NCBI GenBank assembly: GCA_047624005.1
Contig: JBLHPE010000005.1
Span: forward strand, 1 to 64,000
DNA length: 64,000 nt
From: Ascidiaceihabitans sp047624005
GTDB taxonomy: Bacteria > Pseudomonadota > Alphaproteobacteria > Rhodobacterales > Rhodobacteraceae
Direction of reading: 5' to 3'
The translations under genes were made by a program, and so were the position numbers. The notes beneath the pieces are model-generated. The model worked only from the letters and a program-made list of their open reading frames with translations. It ran no database searches and was not told the origin of the DNA. Position 1 is the stretch's first letter; each line of letters begins with the position of its first letter. This document shows, piece after piece, positions 54,829 to 63,915 of the stretch.

Positions 54829-55457
54829 CAGTCAGCCCCCTGCACGGCGCGCGCTTCAATTGCGGCTTGTTCCGCTACAGTTAGGTTCAAAGGCACACCA
54901 GCGGGGTTTTCCAACCCGTATATAAAGGCGCGGCCATAGCCCCATGCCTGTAACATTAGGCGCAGTGAAAGGACGAAAAACGCAAATGGAACGACCAGTT
55001 TAGACGGCCAAAGCGGCAAGTAAATATCGGTGGTGCTGTCTTTGCTGCACCAAGGTCGGGCGCAATCAAACGAGCGCATGAAGTGATCCCATGACCCCCA
55101 AGTGAGTGCCGCCATCAAAATTAGGATCATCAGGACCGAGATCAGTTCAAACAGCCAAAGCGTACGACCGCTTAGCTTGCTGACCAGCATATCCATACGG
55201 ATGTGCGTGCCGTCGCGCTGCACGTACGCCACGCCCATGATCGCAATGATCGGCATGGCGCTTTCGATCAAGTCGACATAGCCCATCATCGGGCTGCCCA
55301 AGAATTTGCGTGTGATGACGGAATACGCCGCCAAGAACATCAGTGAAAATATCGCAAGGCCGCTCAGTAACGCGCAAAAGCGTTCCAGCGGCAACAATGC
55401 CCGGTCTAGTCGGCTAAGCAGACTAGAATCCTCCAGTACCGCACCTGATCCTGCCAT
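54828..55457 (-). CDS. dctQ: TRAP transporter small permease (DctQ-like)
   Basis: A 209-residue protein with four membrane segments. Motifs MFLAAYSVITRKFLGSPMMGYVDLIESAMPIIAIMGVAYVQRDGTHIRMDM fit the DctQ family. It pairs with DctM in the inner membrane. The frame is open to 55508; ATG 55457 with a GGGGGAG stretch upstream is preferred. A hairpin separates it from dctP, which may let the binding protein be made in excess over the permeases. The cysteine-bearing loop SFDCARPWCSKDS is an unusual feature. Confidence 0.88.
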   Translation of the reverse strand: MAGSGAVLEDSSLLSRLDRALLPLERFCALLSGLAIFSLMFLAAYSVITRKFLGSPMMGYVDLIESAMPIIAIMGVAYVQRDGTHIRMDMLVSKLSGRTLWLFELISVLMILILMAALTWGSWDHFMRSFDCARPWCSKDSTTDIYLPLWPSKLVVPFAFFVLSLRLMLQAWGYGRAFIYGLENPAGVPLNLTVAEQAAIEARAVQGAD

Positions 55458-55495
55458 TGTCCTACTCCCCCGAGTATCTGTTTTTATTATATAGT

Positions 55496-55524
55496 AGGGC
55501 CGCCCCAAACGATGGGACGGCCCT
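55496..55524 (-). terminator. Hairpin between dctP and dctQ
   Basis: AGGGCCG pairs with CGGCCCT over a short inner loop. No T run follows on the minus strand, so partial read-through or mRNA stabilisation of dctP is likely. Confidence 0.6.
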
Positions 55525-55543
55525 CTTCGTAAATTTAGGTCGC

Positions 55544-56560
55544 TTAGTTGGCCATTTTGGCCTTTGCAAGCGTCGCTACAACCAGATCATACAGTTCTTG
55601 GCCTGGCAGGCCTTGGGCTTCCATGTCTGCAATCCATTCGTCACGGATTGGATCAGCAGCTTTGGCACGGAATTCTGCAATCACGTCCTCGGCGATTTCA
55701 ACTTTTTCAACGTTCTTCTCGGCTAGAACAGTGTCCCAACGGCCCAAAAGTTCACCGTAGTTGGCCAAGTAGTGGTCGATTGCTTCTGGAACCGAGCTGT
55801 CCAGCGCTTCGCGTTCGGCGTCTGACAGATCGTCATAGGCGTCGATGTTTACCACAACTGGGCAATTCACGGTACCTGGGTTCAGGTTCGCCGTCCACCA
55901 CGTTGCTTGGTTGATTGTGCCAAAGGACAAGTGCGCGTGCTGTGCAAATGCAACCGTGTCGACCAATCCGCCCTGCATCGCTTGATAGGCTTCCGTCGCC
56001 GTCACAGATGTTGGTACACCACCAACGGATGCGAATGCTTTGCCGATGCCGCCTGTTGCGCGAACGCGCATACCTTCAAAGTCAGCCAATGTTTGACGGG
56101 CTTCGCCAGTACCGACCAAGTTGTATTGCGGCATTGGTGAAGTCATCAGCAGCTTTGCATTCCACTGTGCCATCTCTTCGATTGCAGCAGGGTGGGCATA
56201 AACAGCTGCAGAAACGGCAACTTCTTGTGCAAGGTTTTCAACACCCAAGAACGGTAATTCCAGAACGGTGATCACGCGATTTTTGTCACGGTGGTAGCCC
56301 GCACAGAACTGTGCCATCTCGAATGCACCAATGCTGATGCCGTCAAGGTTTTCGCGGTTCTTGGACAGACCACCATAGCTTACGTTAATTGTGAATGCGC
56401 CATCGGTCTTGTCAGACACCAATTCAGCTAGCTTTTCAACGTGCTCAGTAAACGCGCGGCGTTTGCCCCAAACTGATACGTTCCATTCCGTCGCAGCAGC
56501 TTCTATTACAAAGGCAAACGACAGCGAGCTGGCAACAGCACCCAATACAAATTTGTTCAT
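55544..56560 (-). CDS. dctP: TRAP transporter substrate-binding protein (DctP-like)
   Basis: A 338-residue periplasmic protein. A signal peptide (MNKFVLGAVASSLSFAFVIEAAA) is followed by the two-lobed binding domain with motifs such as FEGMRVRATGGIGKAFASVGGVPTSVTATEAYQAMQGGLVDTVAF, a region that contains the arginine that usually holds a carboxylate. It delivers substrate to DctQM. AGGGAG precedes the ATG. The preserved arginine favours an organic-acid substrate, but no compound can be named. Confidence 0.9.
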   Translation of the reverse strand: MNKFVLGAVASSLSFAFVIEAAATEWNVSVWGKRRAFTEHVEKLAELVSDKTDGAFTINVSYGGLSKNRENLDGISIGAFEMAQFCAGYHRDKNRVITVLELPFLGVENLAQEVAVSAAVYAHPAAIEEMAQWNAKLLMTSPMPQYNLVGTGEARQTLADFEGMRVRATGGIGKAFASVGGVPTSVTATEAYQAMQGGLVDTVAFAQHAHLSFGTINQATWWTANLNPGTVNCPVVVNIDAYDDLSDAEREALDSSVPEAIDHYLANYGELLGRWDTVLAEKNVEKVEIAEDVIAEFRAKAADPIRDEWIADMEAQGLPGQELYDLVVATLAKAKMAN

Positions 56561-57104
56561 GTTATTCTCCCTTTATGCGGACCAGTTGGCATCGATGCCT
56601 CGATCCGCTTATGGGGGAGGCTAACGTGGGGTTAACGGGCTGCCAAGGGCTAAAACCCGTGACAACCACAGGTCATTATTGGTTATTGAATAAAAACAGT
56701 CAGTCAGATGCGCTGGTGGCGATTCTGGACAAAAAAGCGCCTCTCGGATTGGCCGCGCAACAATATGTCGCACATCTCCCCTAGGCTTTCCAATTCCACC
56801 AGATGCTTGACCCTTAGGATTGAGTATTAGAGTTTACGGTCGTCCGCTGACATTTTGACATGCAATACACCGAAAACAGGCGAAAATTTACAAAATTTAA
56901 CTAGGATATTTACAAATTTTTAAGCCGTAAGGAAAAACCTTTACAGCGAAACCCTTATATTACCGTATCTTATTCCCTTCTTTTCAATTCGCAGTATGAT
57001 CTACCCAAATCGAAAAGGTAGGCCGCGTGGGAGAGACGCATCAAGGTTTGCTACATATCGAAAGACCGCCCCAACAGGGCATAGCCATTAGGGAGGCAAT
57101 AATC
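56561..57104. other. Intergenic region between dctP and acs
   Basis: About 544 bases with the divergent promoters of dctP and acs. On the plus strand 56611-56784 encodes a short frame (about 57 residues, starting MGEANVGLTG) that reads somewhat like a protein tail but has no recognised domain. The second half is AT-rich. I see no RNA gene. Confidence 0.5.
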
Positions 57105-59057
57105 ATGTCAAACACCCAATCTAAAACCTATCCCCCATCCGCCGATATGGTCGCAAACACACATGTGGACACTGCAAAGTATGACACAATGTATGCAGCA
57201 TCAATCGCCGACCCTAACGCCTTCTGGGGTGAACATGGCAAGCGCATCGACTGGATCAAACCCTATACTCAAGTAAAAGATGTGAACTTCGACTTGGGCA
57301 ATGTTTCTATCAACTGGTATGCCGACGGCACGCTGAATGTTGCGGCCAACTGTATCGACCGTCACCTTGCAACACGCGGAGATCAAACCGCCATCATCTG
57401 GGAACCTGACAGCCCAACAGATGAAGCGCTGCACATCACCTATAAGCAGTTGCATGTCTCAGTTTCTAAAATGGCCAACGTGCTGAAAGACCTTGGCGTG
57501 ACCAAGGGCGACCGCGTTGTGATTTACATGCCGATGATCCCTGAAGCTGCGTATGCGATGCTGGCCTGCGCCCGTATTGGTGCAATCCATTCTATCGTAT
57601 TTGCAGGCTTCTCACCTGATGCATTGGCCGCCCGTGTAAATGGGTCCGAGGCAAAGGTTGTAATCACAGCGGACGAAGCTCCACGTGGGGGCCGAAATAC
57701 GCCATTGAAGGCAAATGCAGACATAGCATTAAATAATTGTGCTGAAAGTGTTCAATGTTTGGTTGTACGTCGCACTGGCGGCGATGTTGCTTGGAACGAA
57801 ACACGCGACCGCGATTACAATGTGCTAAGTGCCGCAGCTTCTGCCGATTGCCCCCCAGAGGAAATGAACGCCGAAGATCCATTGTTTGTTCTATACACAT
57901 CCGGCTCAACAGGCATGCCCAAAGGCGTTGTGCATACCACGGGCGGTTACATCGTCTATGCCTCGATGACCCACGAGATCACGTTTGATTATAAAGAAGG
58001 TGATGTTTTCTGGTGCACTGCGGATGTGGGATGGGTCACTGGCCACAGCTACATCGTCTATGGCCCGCTGGCGAACGGCGCGACTACGATCATGTTTGAA
58101 GGCGTGCCCACCTACCCTGACGCCTCCCGATTCTGGCAAGTTTGCGAGAAATACAAAGTTGCGCAGTTCTATACCGCACCAACTGCAATTCGTGCTTTGA
58201 TGGCACAGGGCGATGATTTTGTTAAAGGCTGCGACCTGAGCAGCTTGAAGCTATTGGGCACGGTGGGTGAGCCGATCAATCCGGAAGCGTGGAACTGGTA
58301 CAACGAAGTTATCGGTGGCGGCAATTGCCCCATCGTTGACACGTGGTGGCAAACAGAAACAGGCGGTCACTTGATGACACCCCTACCCGGCGCACATGCG
58401 ATGAAACCCGGATCAGCTATGAAGCCATTTTTTGGCATCGAACCAGTGGTGCTGGAACCCGCATCGGGTGAGATCATCGAGGGCAACGATGTAGAAGGTG
58501 TGTTGTGCATCAAGGACAGTTGGCCCGGTCAGATGCGCACCATCTGGGGCGACCACGAACGGTTCGAGAAAACGTATTTCTCAGATTACGAAGGGTATTA
58601 TTTCACAGGTGATGGCTGCAAACGTGACGCAGATGGCGATTATTGGATTACAGGCCGCGTTGATGACGTGATCAACGTGTCTGGTCACCGCATGGGCACC
58701 GCCGAAGTCGAAAGCGCATTGGTCGCCCACCCCAAAGTGGCCGAAGCTGCCGTTGTCGGCTATCCGCACGAAATCAAAGGCCAAGGCATTTATTGTTACG
58801 TAACTTTGATGAATGGCGAAGACCCATCCGAGGAATTGCGCAAAGAACTGCGTACTTGGGTGCGTAAAGAAATTGGCCCCATCGCATCGCCTGATTTGAT
58901 CCAATGGGCACCGGGCTTGCCAAAAACCCGTTCAGGCAAAATCATGCGCCGTATCCTGCGTAAGATTGCGGAAAACGATTTTGGTGCACTGGGCGATACA
59001 TCAACGCTGGCTGATCCAAGCGTCGTTGAGGACCTCATCGCAAACCGTATGGTCTGA
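57105..59057 (+). CDS. acs: Acetyl-CoA synthetase
   Basis: A 650-residue acyl-adenylate-forming enzyme that makes acetyl-CoA from acetate, ATP and CoA. Motifs include the P-loop YTSGSTGMPKGVVH, DTWWQTETGG and the C-terminal PKTRSGKIMRRILRK, whose second-to-last lysine region is the usual acetylation site in Acs. ATG 57105 follows GGGAGG; a frame extension to 57027 is rejected. The neighbouring TRAP transporter could supply an organic acid, but no direct link is visible. An 11-bp hairpin follows the stop. Confidence 0.95.
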   Translation: MSNTQSKTYPPSADMVANTHVDTAKYDTMYAASIADPNAFWGEHGKRIDWIKPYTQVKDVNFDLGNVSINWYADGTLNVAANCIDRHLATRGDQTAIIWEPDSPTDEALHITYKQLHVSVSKMANVLKDLGVTKGDRVVIYMPMIPEAAYAMLACARIGAIHSIVFAGFSPDALAARVNGSEAKVVITADEAPRGGRNTPLKANADIALNNCAESVQCLVVRRTGGDVAWNETRDRDYNVLSAAASADCPPEEMNAEDPLFVLYTSGSTGMPKGVVHTTGGYIVYASMTHEITFDYKEGDVFWCTADVGWVTGHSYIVYGPLANGATTIMFEGVPTYPDASRFWQVCEKYKVAQFYTAPTAIRALMAQGDDFVKGCDLSSLKLLGTVGEPINPEAWNWYNEVIGGGNCPIVDTWWQTETGGHLMTPLPGAHAMKPGSAMKPFFGIEPVVLEPASGEIIEGNDVEGVLCIKDSWPGQMRTIWGDHERFEKTYFSDYEGYYFTGDGCKRDADGDYWITGRVDDVINVSGHRMGTAEVESALVAHPKVAEAAVVGYPHEIKGQGIYCYVTLMNGEDPSEELRKELRTWVRKEIGPIASPDLIQWAPGLPKTRSGKIMRRILRKIAENDFGALGDTSTLADPSVVEDLIANRMV

Positions 59058-59069
59058 GAATGCAACGAA

Positions 59070-59096
59070 GCTGTCCGTGTCAAACATACGGACAGC
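59070..59096 (+). terminator. Hairpin after acs
   Basis: GCTGTCCGT and ACGGACAGC form a perfect 9-bp stem that can extend by two further pairs, 12 bases after the acs stop. It lacks a strong T run. Confidence 0.65.
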
Positions 59097-59130
59097 ACGG
59101 CCCATAAGAATAAACACGGATACCAATGTC

Positions 59131-59799
59131 ATGAATAAACCCTCAGTTCTCATTTTGCTTGGCCCTCCGGGTGCAGGCAAAGGCACCCAAGCGCGCATGC
59201 TGGAAAAACAATTTGGCTTGGTCCAACTGTCCACCGGTGATTTGTTACGTGCCGCAGTTGCGGCTGGAACACCCGCAGGCCAAGCCGCCGATGAAGTGAT
59301 GAAATCTGGTGCTTTGGTCAGTGATCAAATCGTTATTGATATTTTACGCGACCGCTTGACCGAACCTGATTGCGCGAGCGGCGTAATCTTAGACGGCTTT
59401 CCACGTACTGATGTACAAGCAGAAGCTTTAGACAGCTTATTGGCCGAAAACGGACAAAAGATTAATGCGGCCATCAGCCTAGAAGTTGATGATACGGCAA
59501 TGGTCGAACGCGTTGCAGGCCGTTACACCTGTGCAGATTGCGGCGAGGGCTTTCACGACAGCTTTAAAATCCCAACGCAAGTTGGTGTTTGTGACGTCTG
59601 TGGCAGCACCGATATGAAACGCCGCGCCGACGACAACGCAGAGACCGTTGGTGGTCGATTGATGGCCTATCACGCGCAAACAGCACCCTTGATCAGGTAT
59701 TACGAGGGCAAAGGCGCATTGCAGCGTATAGATGCGATGGGTCCAATTGACACGATCGGCGCATCTCTTAGCAATGTTGTCCAAGGCGTTATCGCCTAA
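59131..59799 (+). CDS. adk: Adenylate kinase, long-lid zinc form
   Basis: A 222-residue enzyme that interconverts ATP, AMP and ADP. The P-loop LLGPPGAGKGT is near residue 9, and the AMP-binding DGFPRT segment near 87. The lid carries two cysteine pairs (YTCADCGEGF and VCDVCGST), the arrangement that binds zinc in many Adk proteins. ATG 59131 gives the typical start MNKPSVLILLGPPG; the longer frame from 58966 lies in acs and is not used. A hairpin lies 12 bp after its stop. Confidence 0.93.
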   Translation: MNKPSVLILLGPPGAGKGTQARMLEKQFGLVQLSTGDLLRAAVAAGTPAGQAADEVMKSGALVSDQIVIDILRDRLTEPDCASGVILDGFPRTDVQAEALDSLLAENGQKINAAISLEVDDTAMVERVAGRYTCADCGEGFHDSFKIPTQVGVCDVCGSTDMKRRADDNAETVGGRLMAYHAQTAPLIRYYEGKGALQRIDAMGPIDTIGASLSNVVQGVIA

Positions 59800-59810
59800 T
59801 CATCAAACTG

Positions 59811-59835
59811 ATGGGCAGCTGAACAACCTGCCCAT
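59811..59835. terminator. Hairpin between adk and the GntR gene
   Basis: ATGGGCAG pairs with CTGCCCAT between the convergent adk and GntR genes, probably ending adk transcription. Confidence 0.65.
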
Positions 59836-59856
59836 AGCTACGCCAGAAAACTTGTT

Positions 59857-60519
59857 TCAAAGCTTCTTTAAACGGTGTTTCTCCAACAACTCAACGATCA
59901 TCTTCTTGGCATGTTCGCGGTGGCCACGGTGAAGGCGTCCAGCCTCTGCTCCGTCTCCACGTTCGATTGCATCTACAACGCCACGATGATCCTCGTTTGA
60001 TTGGGTTGGGATTGGGCGAATGAACAATGTCATAGCACGTGCGCGGCGCACTTGATCGCTCATCATTCCTACCAAATGCACCAAACGATTGTTGCCACTA
60101 AGGCGTACAAGTTCGCGGTGGAATTGATCATCCGCACGGGCCCAATCCTCAAGATTATTGTCATCAACAGCGGCGTCCATATCAGCCATAGCTTGCTTAA
60201 TGTCGATTAGCTGCGCGGCACTATACCCCTGCTCGGCGGCACGCTGCGCGGCCAGCCCTTCCAGTTCCGTCAGCACGTCATAGATCTCGCGCATATCTTG
60301 CGGAGATACGGGAAGAATACGCAGGCCTTTGCGCGGCCGCAGTTCCAGCAATCCTTGCCCCTCAAGCGTCAAAGCCGCCTCGCGCACAGGCGTGCGGGAC
60401 ATACTCAAACGTTCAGCCAATTCGCTTTCTAGGTGGTCCGACCCCGCTGCCAATTCACCAGAAAAAATCAGTTCGCGCAATTCATGGATCGCACGTTGTG
60501 AACTGGATTGAGGTGACAT
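59857..60519 (-). CDS. GntR family regulator, FCD subfamily
   Basis: A 220-residue repressor with an N-terminal winged helix (LSMSRTPVREAALTLEGQGLLELRPRKGLRI) and a helical FCD ligand domain with metal-type residues (ARADDQFHRELVRLSGNNRLVH). FCD regulators commonly control sugar-acid catabolism. It follows the Gfo/Idh/MocA gene on the minus strand, so it probably controls its own operon and the divergent operon. Frame extends upstream into that gene; ATG 60519 starts at MSPQSSSQRAIHELR. Confidence 0.9.
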   Translation of the reverse strand: MSPQSSSQRAIHELRELIFSGELAAGSDHLESELAERLSMSRTPVREAALTLEGQGLLELRPRKGLRILPVSPQDMREIYDVLTELEGLAAQRAAEQGYSAAQLIDIKQAMADMDAAVDDNNLEDWARADDQFHRELVRLSGNNRLVHLVGMMSDQVRRARAMTLFIRPIPTQSNEDHRGVVDAIERGDGAEAGRLHRGHREHAKKMIVELLEKHRLKKL

Positions 60520-60535
60520 GAGGTCTGCTTTCTTA

Positions 60536-61564
60536 TTATGACCCCACGGTAATTTTTCGACCCTGTGAGGCAGAGGCATAAATCGCCTCTTCAATCTTGA
60601 TAACGGTCAGGTAGTCTTGTGCAGTGTTTTCTAGTTTTCCTGCGCCCAAATGGCCCGAAACCACGTGCTTTTGCAAGTGATGAACGCAATCACCACCAAA
60701 ACCATCCCAACTGTCTGGACCTAATTTAACCGTACTGACCTGTTCACCGAACCGGCGGTGATGGACTGCGCCGTCGCCGTTCAAGGTCAACGTACCTGTA
60801 GTGCCCTCAACCAACCCCTCGCCCATCGTCCGGCGCAGATTATCAGCGTTGTGATCAAGGCAGCGATTGCCGTCAAAAACCGCACGTACCCCATTTTCAT
60901 GTTCAAAAATAACGTAGCCTGCGTCTTCGCCCGCAATTGCAGGGTTCATCTTACGCAGATCAGCGTAGACCGACAGTGGGTTTCCCAACAAGAAACGGAA
61001 CGTATCAACCCAATGCACACCCGTTTCGTGGATCAACAGCTTTTCCATCGTTTGAAAATACGGTTGGCGATCAAGATAAGCGTCCGGCCCCTGCCCGTCA
61101 CCTGGCCTAAGGCGGAAAGTGACTTGATGAACGTCCCCAATCAGCTTTTCGTCCAACGCAGTTTTTATCACCCGGTACCACGGCATAAACCTAAAGTTCT
61201 CGTGGATGACAATTGTGGCGCCTGCCGTCGCAGCCTCCGCTGTTATCGCTGTTGCTTCAGCCAACGAATTGCAAAACGGCTTCTGGCAGATCATCGTTTT
61301 CACATCAGCAGCAAGAGCTGTGCGTATGGCATCTGCATGGCCGGTTGGTGGTAGGATAATATCAAGCAGGTCCGGCTTTACCTGTTCCAGCATCCGCGAC
61401 AAATCATCAAAGGCTGGTAGGCCTGTGGCTGCGGCCTTTTGCAGATCAAGATCACAAGCACCAACCAGATTGACTTGTGGAATACGCGCCCAGCTTTCGT
61501 AGTGAAATTGTGCAAAGTAACCTGCACCAAGGCAGGCCACTTTTAGAGGTGTGATTACATTCAC
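60536..61564 (-). CDS. Gfo/Idh/MocA family oxidoreductase
   Basis: A 342-residue NAD(P)-dependent dehydrogenase. The N-terminal Rossmann fold has VACLGAGYFAQFHYESWARI, followed by the family EKP-like segment QKPFCNSLAEA, and the C-terminal beta-sheet domain with catalytic-type HETGVHWVDTFRFLLG. Members oxidise sugars, polyols or related compounds; the substrate is unknown. It overlaps the isopropylmalate-dehydrogenase-like gene by ATGA, so both belong to one catabolic operon. Confidence 0.9.
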   Translation of the reverse strand: MNVITPLKVACLGAGYFAQFHYESWARIPQVNLVGACDLDLQKAAATGLPAFDDLSRMLEQVKPDLLDIILPPTGHADAIRTALAADVKTMICQKPFCNSLAEATAITAEAATAGATIVIHENFRFMPWYRVIKTALDEKLIGDVHQVTFRLRPGDGQGPDAYLDRQPYFQTMEKLLIHETGVHWVDTFRFLLGNPLSVYADLRKMNPAIAGEDAGYVIFEHENGVRAVFDGNRCLDHNADNLRRTMGEGLVEGTTGTLTLNGDGAVHHRRFGEQVSTVKLGPDSWDGFGGDCVHHLQKHVVSGHLGAGKLENTAQDYLTVIKIEEAIYASASQGRKITVGS

Positions 61565-62652
61565 GTAAGCGCCAGTATGTTCAAGACAGCCGCTGCCGCC
61601 TCATCTGTATTGGCATTGCCCCCAAGATCGCGGGTTAACACATTGCCTTTTGCAACGACGCTATCGACTGCCACCCGCAACCGGTTTCCATCACGCACCA
61701 TCGTTGGGTTGTCATAGCGCAAACCCAACCATTCCAGCATCATCGCGGCCGATAGGATCATCGCCATCGGGTTGGCGGAATTTTGACCTGCAATATCTGG
61801 TGCAGACCCGTGACAGGGTTGGAACACTGCATGATGAAGTCCGATATCTGCAGACGGGGCAAGGCCGAGCCCGCCCATTAGGCCAGCGCCCAAATCAGAC
61901 AGAATGTCGCCAAACATATTCTCGGTCACCATCACGTCGAAATCCCATGGCTTTTGCACCATCCAAAGTGCGGTTGCGTCTACATAAGCATGGTCCGCGA
62001 TAAGATGGGGGTGTTTTTCGGCTTCTGCGTCAAACATTTCGCGAAAAAACGCAAAGGCACGGAACACATTGGCTTTATCCACGCAGGTCACCTTGCCCGG
62101 ACCGCGTCCCGCAGACTTACGTGTATTTGCTAAATCAAAAGCGAAACGGAACAGTTTTTCAGATATTTCGCGCGTGATCAGCAGGGTTTCGCGAGCCTCG
62201 TTCTTCGTAACTTCACCGCAGCCTTGGGTATGAAACAACCCTTCTGTGCTTTCGCGGATCAAAACGAAATCAACCTCTTTGCCCTCGGGCATGTTCAGCG
62301 GCGTACGTTGTCCTGCTTTAATCGTCACAGGGCGCACACCTGCAAACAAAACAAGTGCTTTACGCAGATCAATTTGCGGTGAAATCTCGGTGCCATCTGC
62401 GTAGCGCACATCCGGCAAACCCATCGCTGACAACAGGATTGCATCCGCGGCGCGGGCAATGTCCATAGAACTCTCAGGAAGGGATTCACCGGTCCGCGCA
62501 TAGTGTGCAGCGCCAGCAGGTGCGTCAGTGAAGTTAAGGCTATAAGCCCCATCAAGCGCTGCAAGTTTTGTAAGGATATCAACCGTTGGCGCGATGATTT
62601 CGGGACCGATACCGTCCCCTTCAAATACTGCAATTTCGAAATTCTGCTTCAT
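61561..62652 (-). CDS. Isocitrate/isopropylmalate dehydrogenase family enzyme
   Basis: A 363-residue NAD(P)-dependent decarboxylating dehydrogenase. Conserved parts are EGDGIGPEI near the start, DFVLIRESTEGLFHTQG, CVDKANVFRAF and CHGSAPDIAGQNSANPMAMILS. This family includes D-malate, tartrate, 3-isopropylmalate and isocitrate dehydrogenases. Context with sugar-acid genes favours a tartrate/D-malate-like hydroxyacid substrate over leucine biosynthesis. ATG 62652 gives MKQNFEIAVFEGDG; it is the first gene of the minus-strand operon. Confidence 0.82.
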   Translation of the reverse strand: MKQNFEIAVFEGDGIGPEIIAPTVDILTKLAALDGAYSLNFTDAPAGAAHYARTGESLPESSMDIARAADAILLSAMGLPDVRYADGTEISPQIDLRKALVLFAGVRPVTIKAGQRTPLNMPEGKEVDFVLIRESTEGLFHTQGCGEVTKNEARETLLITREISEKLFRFAFDLANTRKSAGRGPGKVTCVDKANVFRAFAFFREMFDAEAEKHPHLIADHAYVDATALWMVQKPWDFDVMVTENMFGDILSDLGAGLMGGLGLAPSADIGLHHAVFQPCHGSAPDIAGQNSANPMAMILSAAMMLEWLGLRYDNPTMVRDGNRLRVAVDSVVAKGNVLTRDLGGNANTDEAAAAVLNILALT

Positions 62653-62833
62653 AAAGCCCTCGCTAGGTTCCACGGCTGTCTACAAAAGTACCCTGAATAT
62701 TGACACCGCCCCATTTAATGCACGTAAAAATATGCAATAATAATCGTACCTATCTTTCGTTGCATCCTGAACAGGTCCGATCATACTGCACCCAGAATTC
62801 ATGTCCCATAGACAATCATAGGAAGCCCATTAG

Positions 62834-63121
62834 ATGTTTGCAGTTGTTGTCACTTTGACATTGAAACCCGAAACGATGGCGGCGTTCATGCCATTGATGC
62901 TGGCCAATGCCGCGGCTTCCCTGAAGGAAGACGGGTGCTCTCAGTTTGATGTTTGCACCGATCAGGCCCGCCCAGACGAGGTGTTCTTGTACGAAACCTA
63001 CGACACGACAGTCGCTTTTCAACATCACTTAAAAACCGCTCATTTTTTATCGTTTGACGCAGGCACTGCAGATATGTTGGCCACCAAAGATGTGCGCACG
63101 TTCAATAGGGTGCACCAATGA
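62834..63121 (+). CDS. Antibiotic biosynthesis monooxygenase-like protein
   Basis: A 95-residue ABM/YgiN-type ferredoxin-like protein: MFAVVVTLTLKPETMAAFMPLMLANAAASLKEDGCSQFDVC...DEVFLYETYDTTVAFQHHLKTAHF. Small proteins of this family are quinol or heme-related monooxygenases, or dimeric isomerase-like proteins. The histidine pair in FQHHLKTAHF fits the family. It is the first gene of a plus-strand operon divergent from the dehydrogenase operon, coupled to the next gene by ATGA. A metabolic role in acid-sugar use is inference. Confidence 0.82.
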   Translation: MFAVVVTLTLKPETMAAFMPLMLANAAASLKEDGCSQFDVCTDQARPDEVFLYETYDTTVAFQHHLKTAHFLSFDAGTADMLATKDVRTFNRVHQ

Positions 63122-63915
63122 GCGTCTGGGAGGTTCATGCGATTAAATATGCTGATCGCAATGCCCGCACCCGTGCAGACAGTTTCATATTTGATGACAA
63201 CCACGACGCACCCCATGCAATGGATTACTTCATGTGGTTGCTGCGCGATGGAACACGCAACATTCTGGTCGATACTGGATACGACGATGCCGAGGCCACA
63301 GCGAGAGTGCGACCCATTCGCCTTGATCCTGTCGCAGCCCTTGCCCCACTGGGCCTGACTCCAGATGATATTACCGAGGTCATCGTCACCCATCTGCATT
63401 ACGATCACGCAGGCGGGTTGCACCTGTTCCCAAATGCCACCTTGCACCTTCAAGAGGCAGAGTTGGCGTTCGCAACAGGCCCCTGCATGTGCCACGACAC
63501 CCTGCGGATGCCCTATACTGCAGATCACGTTTGTGAAGCGATCAAGAGATTGTATGCAGGCAAGGTTCGGTTTTATGCAGGCGACGCGCAAATTGCGGAC
63601 GGCGTGACCGTCCATTGCATCGGTGGTCATTCGCGTGGCCTTCAAGCTGTGCGCGTGATGACTGGATCCGGCTGGATGGTATTGGCATCCGACGCCGCAC
63701 ATTTTTACGAAAACCTGTTTGATCGCAAACCTTTCCCCATCGTTGTTGATTTGCAAAACATGTTAGATGGGTTTGAGCGGCTGATCGAACTTGCCAGCGC
63801 GCCCAACCTGATCATTCCCGGTCACGATCCATTGGTGCGTACCTATTTTCCAGTTGGCGTCGCCCCCCATATTCACCGGCTTGACGTTGGGCCCACACAG
63901 GACTTCACCACATGA
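63118..63915 (+). CDS. Metallo-beta-lactamase fold hydrolase, AHL lactonase-like
   Basis: A 265-residue enzyme with the MBL zinc motif HLHYDHAG (residues about 92-99), a downstream histidine in CIGGHSRG, an aspartate in VLASDAAHFY and a final histidine in IIPGHDP, giving a full two-zinc set. It resembles N-acyl homoserine lactonases, but in a sugar-acid operon hydrolysis of a sugar lactone is more plausible. It is coupled by ATGA overlaps to both neighbours. Confidence 0.85.
   Translation: MSVWEVHAIKYADRNARTRADSFIFDDNHDAPHAMDYFMWLLRDGTRNILVDTGYDDAEATARVRPIRLDPVAALAPLGLTPDDITEVIVTHLHYDHAGGLHLFPNATLHLQEAELAFATGPCMCHDTLRMPYTADHVCEAIKRLYAGKVRFYAGDAQIADGVTVHCIGGHSRGLQAVRVMTGSGWMVLASDAAHFYENLFDRKPFPIVVDLQNMLDGFERLIELASAPNLIIPGHDPLVRTYFPVGVAPHIHRLDVGPTQDFTT

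Noticed and set aside
62674..62833. TGCA-type half-sites as GntR operator between the divergent acid-sugar operons
   Set aside because: Only loosely related AATGCA and TATGCA copies are present, with no clear symmetry.
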